From CAHJXF01 sp038240015 (GTDB lineage Bacteria; Pseudomonadota; Gammaproteobacteria; Burkholderiales; Burkholderiaceae_D): a stretch of DNA of 27,556 bases. The notes beneath the pieces are model-generated. The model had not been told where the DNA came from, did no database searches, and worked only from the letters and a program-made list of their open reading frames with translations. The stretch covers positions 1 to 27,556 of the forward strand of contig JBBSEF010000040.1 of NCBI GenBank assembly GCA_038240015.1. The letters are read 5' to 3'. The position numbers and the translations under genes were made by a program. This document shows positions 16,019 through 23,582 of the stretch, piece after piece. How positions within the stretch are numbered: the stretch's first letter is position 1; each line of letters starts with the position of its first letter.

Positions 16019-17580
16019 CTGCGCGAGGCCTCCGGCCCAGGTTGCTTCAAAGGATGCGCCAACTGCTGCTCGACGAGCTTGTTGATGAGCGAAGCGAACG
16101 GAACGATGTCTTGACGGACAGAAGCCTCTTCGAGCGCCTTCATATAAGTCTTGCGCACTTCCAGGGTGACCACGGTCCACGGCCAACCGCCGCGCGCCAG
16201 CATCATGTTGAGAATGAAGCGAGCGAGCCGGCCGTTGCCGTCCATGTAAGGGTGAATGAACACGAAGAAAAAATGTCCAAGGACCGCTTGGACCGCGGGG
16301 TCCGGTTCCTCGGTCAGCAACTCGAACAGCAACGGCATCGCGTCTCGTACCGCTTCGGGCGGCAATGGAACGTGCATGGAGTTGCGAATGAAGACTTGGC
16401 TGGAGCGCCAGCCCGCCAGGTCAGATGGTTTCAGTATTCCCGCCCTGACGGATGGCGCCCACATCGCTCGATACCAAGCTTGCAGATTTCGTCGCAGAAT
16501 ATTTCCTGCGTTATTTCCGGAGAGCACCTCGGTCAAACTTTCTCGAACCGCAAGGTGCGCTTCGTAGTAGCCACGCGCCGCGAGGGCGTTGCGATCGTCC
16601 TTGTCGGCCTCATTTGTTTCAGGGGACCATTTGCTGTCGCGAACTTTCTCGATCAGGTCCGGCGTGACTTGATAGCCTTCAATCGACAGCGAGTGATACG
16701 CATCGGCGGCATATCTCTCGTCGGCGTCTTTCAGATAGTCCCGCTTGTTTTTCCAGCGCTTCGCGGGTACGGTCCAGATGCGTTGTACGTGTGCGCGCAT
16801 TTCAGCCCACAAGATGCGAATTCGGCCGCAGTAGGGCGATTCGATCCGCGCACGCTCGGCGAATGCTGGCGAGATGATCGGATTGCTGGCCACGACGACA
16901 TACCCTGCGGCTTCCATGTTTCGAGTGATTTCCTCGGCGAGGTCTTCCCTTCGGGCGGCGCGCAGGCCGCCTGCCAAACGACCTGCAACAACCGAATGTC
17001 CTCCATCGAGCAAGATGCGGCTCAATCGCGAGGCATCCTTCAAGTGCGCCAGCGCCAGCGTAATGGTACGTGGGTCCGATTGCCATACGTTGGGGGCAGC
17101 CCTAACCAACGCCGCTTCCAGCGTCAGGGCGCGCAACCCCTGCACCAGCGTTCTGAGTTCGGGCGCCGCGAAGTCTTTGGCCTGATAGTCGAACAGTGAA
17201 GTCTCTGCTGGAAGCGCCAATGCGTTGTTCTTGCCTTTGGCAGCGTGTATCTGGACTTGCCGAGGCAACGCGGTGGCTCCGGTGTGCAGCAGAAGAGACA
17301 ACTCCGCGTTGACATACCAATCGTCGCCGAATCGTTCATCGCAGTAGCCGGCGATGAATTCGCGCATGGAGGCATACCAGGCCGTCGTATCCCCTGCATG
17401 CTCAGTGGGTCGGGCAGGCATGTACCAGCCCTTGACGATAGATCGCAGATACCCCGCGGAAATCAGTCTTTCCAGGTGAGTACGGCTCAACTCGGCGGAG
17501 CGGATTGCAGTGCGCCCGGATTTTTGAATGCGGTGCAACGCATCCAGAGAACTCGCGAGTTTTTCGTTGAGGGTAGCCAT
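16009..17580 (-). CDS. Fic-domain protein with AbiEi-like N-terminal region (probable AMPylator/toxin)
   Basis: The C-terminal third is a Fic domain with the complete motif HPYMDGNGRLAR (residues 443-454, catalytic His443), expected to transfer AMP or another nucleotide-derived group to a target hydroxyl. An upstream SLSIEG (297-302) fits the [S/T]xxxE[G/N] inhibitory helix, placing it among Fic proteins that self-inhibit through an upstream Glu (E301). The first 60 residues look like a winged helix (RTHLERLISAGYLRSIVKGWYMP), as in AbiEi-type type-IV antitoxins and related regulators. Residues about 60-250 (ELSLLLHTGATALPRQVQIH and on) resemble the rest of AbiEi. ATG 17580 is preferred over TTG 17592; no ribosome site is seen. 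The gene is intact, 523 residues, sits alone in an islet, and by eye is less GC-biased than its neighbours. The target is unknown. Confidence 0.82.
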   Translation of the reverse strand: MATLNEKLASSLDALHRIQKSGRTAIRSAELSRTHLERLISAGYLRSIVKGWYMPARPTEHAGDTTAWYASMREFIAGYCDERFGDDWYVNAELSLLLHTGATALPRQVQIHAAKGKNNALALPAETSLFDYQAKDFAAPELRTLVQGLRALTLEAALVRAAPNVWQSDPRTITLALAHLKDASRLSRILLDGGHSVVAGRLAGGLRAARREDLAEEITRNMEAAGYVVVASNPIISPAFAERARIESPYCGRIRILWAEMRAHVQRIWTVPAKRWKNKRDYLKDADERYAADAYHSLSIEGYQVTPDLIEKVRDSKWSPETNEADKDDRNALAARGYYEAHLAVRESLTEVLSGNNAGNILRRNLQAWYRAMWAPSVRAGILKPSDLAGWRSSQVFIRNSMHVPLPPEAVRDAMPLLFELLTEEPDPAVQAVLGHFFFVFIHPYMDGNGRLARFILNMMLARGGWPWTVVTLEVRKTYMKALEEASVRQDIVPFASLINKLVEQQLAHPLKQPGPEASRSQR

Positions 17581-17642
17581 ATACTTACGCAAGTTTATTA
17601 CGTTATTCTATCGCAAGTATAACGCGTTGTTCTATCGCGAGT
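17581..17642 (-). promoter_or_regulatory. Repeat-rich operator/promoter region of the Fic gene
   Basis: An 18-bp direct repeat CGTTrTTCTATCGCrAGT lies at 17601-17618 and 17625-17642 (16 of 18 identical, period 24 bp). Superimposed is an inverted repeat with arms ATACTTACG (17581-17589) and CGCAAGTAT (17612-17620), one mismatch, plus palindrome AACGCGTT at 17621-17628. On the Fic strand each direct repeat contains TAGAAT or TAGAAC, both -10-like. The stretch is AT-rich against GC-rich surroundings and ends at the Fic ATG. It would suit autoregulation by the protein's own winged helix (inference). Confidence 0.55.
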
Positions 17643-17756
17643 CGATTCTGCTTTACTCCGGCAAGTTTTTACGCTGATTTTTTCGCATGACGGCCCGTGT
17701 CTTTCGAGGAAGACCGGTCGCTCGATCGACCGCCGGTGGGCCGACATCCTCGCCGC

Positions 17757-17762
17757 TATAAT
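17757..17762 (+). promoter_or_regulatory. -10 hexamer, candidate leuS promoter
   Basis: A perfect TATAAT 78 nt before the leuS ATG. No convincing -35 lies 16-18 bp upstream (sequence there is GGTGG-like), so activation or a weak core promoter must be assumed. Just upstream, GGTCG and CGACC pair around CTCGAT (17716-17731 region). Confidence 0.4.
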
Positions 17763-17839
17763 TCTCCCCTTCGCCCGCACCCCCTCTTCCTGCGCATGTC
17801 ACCCGCACTGTGCAGCACCACGCATCGCACCGATTCCCC

Positions 17840-20572
17840 ATGTCCGAACCAGCCGCCGTCGCCGTCTTTGCCGCCTACGATCATCACGCCGTCGAAACCG
17901 CGGCGCAGGCCGAATGGAATGCGGCCGATGCCTGGCGCATGAAGGAGGACGATCCGCGCTTTGCGAAAGGCAAGTTCTACGTGTGCTCGATGCTGCCCTA
18001 CCCATCGGGCAAGCTGCACATGGGTCACGTGCGCAACTACACGATCAACGACGTGATGGCGCGTTATCTGCGCATGAACGGATATAACGTGTTGATGCCG
18101 ATGGGCTGGGATGCTTTCGGCTTGCCGGCCGAGAACGCCGCGATCGACAACAAGGTGCCGCCCGCGCGATGGACCTACGACAACATCGCCGAGATGAAAG
18201 CGCAGATGGCGCCGATCGGTCTGGCGATCGACTGGTCACGCGAGGTCACGACCTGCAAGCCCGACTTCTACAAATGGAACCAGTGGTTGTTCCTGAAGAT
18301 GCTCGACAAAGGCATTGCGTACAAGAAGACCGGAACGGTCAATTGGGATCCGGTCGACCAGACCGTGCTGGCCAACGAGCAGGTGATCGACGGTCGCGGC
18401 TGGCGATCGGACGCGATCGTCGAGAAGCGCGAGATCCCGATGTACTACCTGCGCATCACCGACTACGCCGACGAGTTGCTGTCCGCGCTCGATGGCCTCG
18501 CGTGGCCCGAACGCGTCAAGACCATGCAGCGCAACTGGATCGGCAAGAGCGTTGGTGTCACGCTGGCCTTTCCATACGAAATCGACGGAAAGAAAGAACA
18601 GCTCCGCGTCTTTACCACACGCGCCGACACGCTGATGGGCGTGTCGTTCGTTGCGATCGCGCCCGAACATCAGCTTGCGCAGCATCTCGCGAAAGATCAG
18701 CCCGCGTTGCAGACTTTCATCGCCGATTGTCTGAAGGGTGGAGTCGCCGAGGCCGATATCGCCGCGATGGAAAAGAAGGGCATGACGACGCACTTTCACG
18801 TCACGCATCCGTTGACCGGCGAGCTCGTACCGGTGTGGATCGGCAACTATGTGCTGATGAGTTATGGAGAAGGCGCGGTGATGGGCGTGCCCGCGCACGA
18901 CGAGCGCGATTTCGAGTTCGCAAAAAAATACGGCCTGCCGATCAAGCCGGTGATCCTGCCCGCGTCGTGGGCGAATAAAGATCCCGAGACGGTGGCCGAA
19001 GCCACGGCCGAGCCCGGCCCGGCGATGACGATCGCGCCCGATGCGATGACCGCATCGGTACCGCGCAACGACGAATCCGCCTGGGCCGAATGGCAACCCG
19101 CGTTCGCCGAGTACGGCACCTGCATCCACTCGGGCATCTACGACGGCATGGACTTCACGTCCGCGACCGACGCGATCGCGCGCGACCTCGCAGCCAAAGG
19201 TCTGGGCGAGAAGACCACCACTTGGCGCTTGCGCGACTGGGGCATCAGCCGTCAGCGTTATTGGGGCACGCCGATCCCGATCATCCATTGCAAAGCGTGC
19301 GGCGACGTGCCGGTGCCCGAAACCGATCTGCCGGTGGTGTTGCCCGAAAACCTCGTGCCCGACGGCAGCGGCAATCCGTTGAAGAAGTGCGCCGAGTTCG
19401 TCAATTGCACCTGTCCGCTTTGCGGCAAGCCGGCCGAGCGCGAGACCGACACGATGGACACGTTCGTCGATTCATCCTGGTACTACATGCGCTATTGCTC
19501 GCCCGACGCGCGTGATGGAATGGTCGATGCGCGCAACGACTACTGGATGCCGATGGATCAGTACATCGGCGGTATCGAGCATGCGATCCTCCACCTGCTG
19601 TACGCGCGCTTCTGGACCAAGGTGATGCGCGACATGGGCCTCGTGAAATTCGGCGAACCCTTCACGCGCCTGTTCACGCAGGGCATGCTGACCAACGAGT
19701 GCTTCTATCGCGACGATGCGACCGACGGTTCGTCGGGCAAGACGCGATGGTTCTATCCCGGCGAAGTCGAAGTCAAACACGACGAGCGCGGCAAGCTGAT
19801 CGGCGCGATCGCGAAAGAAGACGGTCGGCCGGTGATGCTGGGCGGCATCGAGAAGATGTCGAAGTCGAAGAACAACGTCGTCGAGCCGCGCGCGATCATC
19901 GAGCGTTTCGGCGCCGATACCGCGCGCGCGTTCTCGATGTTCGCGGCGCCCCCCGAGCAAAGTGCCGTGTGGTCGGACAGTGGCGCGCAAGGGGTATTTC
20001 GCTTCCTGCATCGGCTCTGGACGTTCGCGATGCAGGCGAAGGCGGATGGCCGCGTGGCGCAGTCTGACAACGCGCGAGACGTTGCCGACGACAAGGCGTT
20101 GCGTTTCGAATTGCACTCGACCTTGCGGCAGGCGCAGTTCGACTATCAGCGGCTGCAATACAACACGGTCGTATCGGCGTGCATGAAAATGTTGAACACG
20201 CTCGACGGCGCGCATGCGGCGCAAACAGCGACGATCACCGAAGGCCTCGGCATCCTGCTGCGCGTTCTCTATCCGGTCGCGCCGCACATCGCGCATGTTT
20301 TATGGAACGAACTCGGGTTTGCGGTCGCGCACGGCCCCATCATCGACTCACCGTGGCCTCGACTGGACGAATCGGCCCTCGTGCGAGACCAGATCGAATT
20401 GGTCGTGCAGGTCAACGGCAAGCTGCGCGGCACGATCCGCGTGCCGGCCGACGCCGATCGCTCAACCATCGAAGCAGCCGCGCTTGCCGACGAGTCGGTG
20501 ATGAAGTTCGTGACGGGAACGCCGAAAAAAATCGTGGTCGTGCCGGGGCGGCTGGTGAATGTGGTTGCATGA
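17840..20572 (+). CDS. leuS: Leucyl-tRNA synthetase
   Basis: Charges tRNA-Leu with leucine in the cytoplasm (class I synthetase). The HIGH signature appears as MLPYPSGKLHMGHVRNY (HMGH at residues 60-63), KMSKS as EKMSKSKNN (672-676), and the catalytic-core WGISRQRYWGTPIPI and SSWYYMRYCSP are intact. The CP1 editing domain contains TTRADTLMGVSFVAIAPEH and GVPAHDERDFEFA, with the Thr-rich and Asp sites of post-transfer editing. At 910 residues it is longer than E. coli LeuRS (860); an insert of about 35 residues (DPETVAEATAEPGPA and on) lies after the editing domain. ATG 17840 is preferred to GTG 17810; neither has a Shine-Dalgarno. It heads leuS-lptE-holA-proA. Confidence 0.98.
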   Translation: MSEPAAVAVFAAYDHHAVETAAQAEWNAADAWRMKEDDPRFAKGKFYVCSMLPYPSGKLHMGHVRNYTINDVMARYLRMNGYNVLMPMGWDAFGLPAENAAIDNKVPPARWTYDNIAEMKAQMAPIGLAIDWSREVTTCKPDFYKWNQWLFLKMLDKGIAYKKTGTVNWDPVDQTVLANEQVIDGRGWRSDAIVEKREIPMYYLRITDYADELLSALDGLAWPERVKTMQRNWIGKSVGVTLAFPYEIDGKKEQLRVFTTRADTLMGVSFVAIAPEHQLAQHLAKDQPALQTFIADCLKGGVAEADIAAMEKKGMTTHFHVTHPLTGELVPVWIGNYVLMSYGEGAVMGVPAHDERDFEFAKKYGLPIKPVILPASWANKDPETVAEATAEPGPAMTIAPDAMTASVPRNDESAWAEWQPAFAEYGTCIHSGIYDGMDFTSATDAIARDLAAKGLGEKTTTWRLRDWGISRQRYWGTPIPIIHCKACGDVPVPETDLPVVLPENLVPDGSGNPLKKCAEFVNCTCPLCGKPAERETDTMDTFVDSSWYYMRYCSPDARDGMVDARNDYWMPMDQYIGGIEHAILHLLYARFWTKVMRDMGLVKFGEPFTRLFTQGMLTNECFYRDDATDGSSGKTRWFYPGEVEVKHDERGKLIGAIAKEDGRPVMLGGIEKMSKSKNNVVEPRAIIERFGADTARAFSMFAAPPEQSAVWSDSGAQGVFRFLHRLWTFAMQAKADGRVAQSDNARDVADDKALRFELHSTLRQAQFDYQRLQYNTVVSACMKMLNTLDGAHAAQTATITEGLGILLRVLYPVAPHIAHVLWNELGFAVAHGPIIDSPWPRLDESALVRDQIELVVQVNGKLRGTIRVPADADRSTIEAAALADESVMKFVTGTPKKIVVVPGRLVNVVA

Positions 20573-20586
20573 AGGATGAACCCTTG

Positions 20587-21117
20587 ATGAAGGCTGACGA
20601 CCGCATGCTTCCTGCTCTTCTTCGCGTAGCCGCTTGCTTCCTGGTCCTGTGCGCCCTCACCGCCTGCGGCTTCCAGTTGCGCGGCTCGACCGAGTTGCCT
20701 TTCCGTACGCTGTGGGTGGGCTTCTCCGACGCTTCGCCGCTGGGCACCGAGTTCAAGCGCTACATCCGCAGCGGCACGTCGACACGCCTCGTCGACAACG
20801 CGGTCGATGCCGAGGCGCGCCTTCAGGTGCTTGGTGAATCGCGCAACAAGGAAATCCTCAGCCTGAACGCGAACGGGCGGGTACGCGAGTACAACCTCTT
20901 CTACACCTTCGTCTTCAAGGTCGACGACGGCAAGGGGCGCGACTTCATTCCGCCCACGCGCATCACGCTCAGGCGCGACATCTCGGTCAACGAGAACACG
21001 CAACTCGCGAAGGAAGCCGAAGAGAACCTGCTCTATCGCGACATGCAATCCGACCTCGTGCAGCAGTTGCTGCGCAGGCTCGCCGCCGCCAAGCCCGACG
21101 CCCCCTCGTCATCGTGA
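20587..21117 (+). CDS. lptE: LPS-assembly lipoprotein LptE
   Basis: Outer-membrane lipoprotein that plugs the LptD barrel and helps insert lipopolysaccharide. A signal with lipobox LTAC (Cys27 from this start) is followed by the LptE hallmark GFQLRG, then LPFRTLWVGFSD. A basic mid-region (TRLVDNAVDAEARLQVLGES) and a C-terminal helix (NLLYRDMQSDLVQQLLRRL) complete the domain. ATG 20587 has AAGGA 10 nt upstream; ATG 20569 overlaps the leuS stop (ATGA) and would only lengthen the signal peptide; ATG 20605 is also in frame. Length 176 is usual. It sits between leuS and holA as in many betaproteobacteria. Confidence 0.95.
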   Translation: MKADDRMLPALLRVAACFLVLCALTACGFQLRGSTELPFRTLWVGFSDASPLGTEFKRYIRSGTSTRLVDNAVDAEARLQVLGESRNKEILSLNANGRVREYNLFYTFVFKVDDGKGRDFIPPTRITLRRDISVNENTQLAKEAEENLLYRDMQSDLVQQLLRRLAAAKPDAPSSS

Positions 21118-21154
21118 CCTTCGCCCTGGCCCTCGTGTTGGTCACCCCTTGCCG

Positions 21155-22273
21155 ATGAACCTCAAGCTCGACGCGCTCGACGCGCATCTCGCGAAGAAAC
21201 TCGCGCCGCTGTACGTGGTACACGGCGACGAGCATCTGCTCGCGATCGAGGCGTGCGACAAGATTCGCGTTGCCGCGCGCGCGGCGGGATTCGCGGAGCG
21301 CGACGTGCTCGAGGTCGATCGCTATTTTCGCTGGAGTCGTCTGGCCGAAAGCGGGCAGAGCCTGTCGCTGTTCGGCGATCGCAAGCTGATCGAGGTGCGC
21401 ATCCCCGGCGGCAAGCCCGGCAAGGAAGGCTCGGTCGCGCTGCAGGCGTATGCGAAGAGCGTAACGAAGAACGCGACGAGTAACACAACGAAGAACGCAA
21501 ACACAGCCGACGACACGATCACGCTCGTGACGCTGCCGCGCCTCGAACGCGAGTCGAAGAGCTCGGCATGGTTCGGCGCGCTCGATGCGGCCAGCGTCGT
21601 GATCGAAGCGCCGCTGGTCGATCGTACGCGCCTGCCGAACTGGATCGCCGAGCGGCTCGCGGCGCAAGGACAAAGCGCCGACCGCGAAGCGCTCGACTTC
21701 ATCGTCGATCGGGTCGAAGGCAATCTGCTGGCCGCGCACCAGGAAGTGCAGAAGCTCGCGCTGCTCCATCCACGCGGCAAGCTCGCTTTCGACGACGTGC
21801 GCGATGCGGTGCTCGACGTGGCGCGCTACGACGTTTTCAAGCTCGGTGAAGCGATGCTCGCGGGCGACGCGGCGAGGGTCGCGCGCATGATCGATGGCTT
21901 GAAGGGCGAAGGCGAGTCGCCGGTACTGGTGCATTGGGCGATGACCGAAGAGGTGCGCGCCTTGCTGCGCGCCAAGCTCGCGGTCGCGAAGGGACAATCG
22001 CCGGGGGGACTGATGCGGCATTTGCGCATATGGGGCGCGCGCGAACGTCTGTTCGAGCCCGCGCTGAAACGTCTGTCGCTCGCCACCTTGCGGGACGCGC
22101 TGAGTCGCTCGGCCGAGATCGATCGCGTCGTCAAAGGTCTGCATATTGGAAACAGACCCGCGCACGGCCCCGCGATGGGCGATGCGTGGACCGAGCTGTC
22201 GCGTCTGGGTATGAGCATCGCCGGCCGTGGCCGATTCGATGCATCGATCGGTCGATGGGGTCCACAAGCATGA
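21155..22273 (+). CDS. holA: DNA polymerase III subunit delta
   Basis: Clamp-loader subunit that opens the beta sliding clamp. The N-terminal YVVHGDEHLLAIEACDKIR and RYFRWSRLAESGQSLSLFGD, and the mid-region GNLLAAHQEVQKLALL, with later YDVFKLGEAMLAGDA, are typical of HolA. The usual SLF clamp-binding segment is present (SLSLFGDRKLIEVR). Length is 372 from ATG 21155; a TTG two codons upstream is less likely. A low-complexity Asn/Thr/Lys tract (TKNATSNTTKNANTAD, residues near 104-119) interrupts the first domain and is encoded by a 24-bp tandem repeat. The stop overlaps the proA start (ATGA). Confidence 0.95.
   Translation: MNLKLDALDAHLAKKLAPLYVVHGDEHLLAIEACDKIRVAARAAGFAERDVLEVDRYFRWSRLAESGQSLSLFGDRKLIEVRIPGGKPGKEGSVALQAYAKSVTKNATSNTTKNANTADDTITLVTLPRLERESKSSAWFGALDAASVVIEAPLVDRTRLPNWIAERLAAQGQSADREALDFIVDRVEGNLLAAHQEVQKLALLHPRGKLAFDDVRDAVLDVARYDVFKLGEAMLAGDAARVARMIDGLKGEGESPVLVHWAMTEEVRALLRAKLAVAKGQSPGGLMRHLRIWGARERLFEPALKRLSLATLRDALSRSAEIDRVVKGLHIGNRPAHGPAMGDAWTELSRLGMSIAGRGRFDASIGRWGPQA
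21463..21498 (+). repeat. 24-bp tandem repeat inside holA
   Basis: AACGAAGAACGC occurs at 21463-21474 and 21487-21498, period 24 bp, in frame, so each unit adds eight residues (TKNATSNT, TKNANTAD). The tract is visibly less GC-rich than the surrounding gene. Confidence 0.7.
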
Positions 22274-23547
22274 ACGCGATCGACATCCACGCCCGCATGC
22301 AGCACATCGGCGCGGCCGCACGCGTGGCATCGCACGCGATCGCTGCGGCCGACACGCTGACGAAGAATGCGGCGCTGCTCGCCATCGCGAAGGTGATACG
22401 CCGCGACGCCGCCGCATTGAAAGCGGCCAACGCCGAAGACCGTGCGGCCGCAACGGCTGCGGGTCTGGACGCGGTGATGCTCGATCGGCTCGCGCTGTCC
22501 GATGCGATGATCGCGGCCATGGCCCAAGGGCTAGAGCAGATCGCGGCGCTTCCCGATCCGATCGGCGAGATCAGCGAGCTGCGCTATCGGCCGAGCGGTA
22601 TACAGGTCGGCCGCATGCGCGTGCCGCTGGGCGTGGTGGGCATCATCTACGAAGCGCGGCCCAACGTGACGATCGATGCGGCGGGCCTCACGATCAAGTC
22701 GGGCAACGCCGCGATCCTGCGCGGCGGGTCCGAGGCACTGCGATGCAATCGCGCGCTCGCCGCCCTGATCCACGAAGGCCTCGCGGCCGCGGGTCTTCCG
22801 ATCGAGGTGGTGCAGGTGATCGACAACACCGATCGGGCCGCGGTCGGCGCGATGATCACGATGCCCGAATACATCGACGTGATCGTGCCGCGCGGCGGCA
22901 AGGGTTTGATCGAGCGCCTGATGCGCGAGTCGCGCGTGCCGATGATCAAGCACCTCGACGGCTTGTGCCACGTGTATGTCGACGACCGCGCCGACGTGGA
23001 CATCGCGGTTCGCATCGCCGACAACGCCAAGACGCAGCGCTATGGAACCTGCAACACCATGGAGACGCTGCTGGTTGCGCGCGGCATCGCCGAACGTTTT
23101 CTGCCGCGCATCGGCGCGATCTATGCGAGAAAGAAAGTCGAGATGCACGCCTGCCCGGAAAGCCGTGCGCTGCTTGGTTCCGCAGGCATCGCATCGATTC
23201 CCGCGCAACCCGATGACTTCGATACCGAATGGCTCGCGGCGATCGCATCGATCGCGATCGTGACCGACATCGACGCCGCGATCGCTCACATCGACACGCA
23301 CGGCTCGAAGCACACCGACGCCATCGTCACCGAAGACTACGCGCGCGCGTTGCGTTTCCTGCGCGAAGTCGATTCGGCATCGGTGCTGGTCAATGCGTCG
23401 ACGCGCTTTGCCGACGGCTTCGAGTTCGGCTTGGGTGCCGAGATCGGCATCTCGAATGACAAGCTGCACGCGCGCGGGCCGGTGGGCCTCGAAGGACTGA
23501 CGAGCCAGAAGTACGTGGTCTTCGGCCACGGCGAAGTGCGCGGCTGA
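22270..23547 (+). CDS. proA: Gamma-glutamyl phosphate reductase
   Basis: Reduces glutamyl-5-phosphate to glutamate semialdehyde with NADPH, the second step of proline synthesis. The aldehyde-dehydrogenase-like protein has GVVGIIYEARPNVTIDAAGL, the loop IVPRGGKGLIERLM, the catalytic cysteine in YGTCNTMETLLV (Cys261) and the ProA-specific RFADGFEFGLGAEIGISNDK followed by HARGPVGLEGLTS. The ATG at 22270 overlaps the holA stop (ATGA), giving 425 residues; an upstream in-frame ATG at 22255 is less likely. proB is not in the window. Only 3 nt separate its stop from the mini-ORF before the histidine kinase. Confidence 0.97.
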   Translation: MNAIDIHARMQHIGAAARVASHAIAAADTLTKNAALLAIAKVIRRDAAALKAANAEDRAAATAAGLDAVMLDRLALSDAMIAAMAQGLEQIAALPDPIGEISELRYRPSGIQVGRMRVPLGVVGIIYEARPNVTIDAAGLTIKSGNAAILRGGSEALRCNRALAALIHEGLAAAGLPIEVVQVIDNTDRAAVGAMITMPEYIDVIVPRGGKGLIERLMRESRVPMIKHLDGLCHVYVDDRADVDIAVRIADNAKTQRYGTCNTMETLLVARGIAERFLPRIGAIYARKKVEMHACPESRALLGSAGIASIPAQPDDFDTEWLAAIASIAIVTDIDAAIAHIDTHGSKHTDAIVTEDYARALRFLREVDSASVLVNASTRFADGFEFGLGAEIGISNDKLHARGPVGLEGLTSQKYVVFGHGEVRG

Positions 23548-23550
23548 ACC

Positions 23551-23571
23551 ATGACTTCAACCATCGCATGA
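23551..23571 (+). other. Six-codon mini-ORF (MTSTIA) overlapping the kinase start
   Basis: The first copy of the duplication reads ATG ACT TCA ACC ATC GCA TGA. Its stop overlaps the ATG of the kinase (ATGA at 23568-23571), the geometry used for translational coupling. No strong Shine-Dalgarno precedes either ATG. It could be a chance result of slippage, or could act as a coupling leader. Confidence 0.4.
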
Positions 23572-23582
23572 CTTCAACCATC
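23551..23582 (+). repeat. 15-bp tandem duplication of the histidine-kinase start region
   Basis: ATGACTTCAACCATC occurs at 23551-23565 and again at 23568-23582, offset 17 bp. Because 17 is not a multiple of three, the two ATG codons are in different frames. Confidence 0.9.

Noticed and set aside
17643..17839. T-box or leucine-leader attenuator before leuS
   Set aside because: No Leu-codon-rich leader peptide, no T-box motif and no terminator with a T-run was seen; only a short GGTCG/CGACC stem and a TATAAT.
18236..20296. Long antisense frames inside leuS
   Set aside because: No recognisable domain, and leuS is complete and well conserved on the plus strand.
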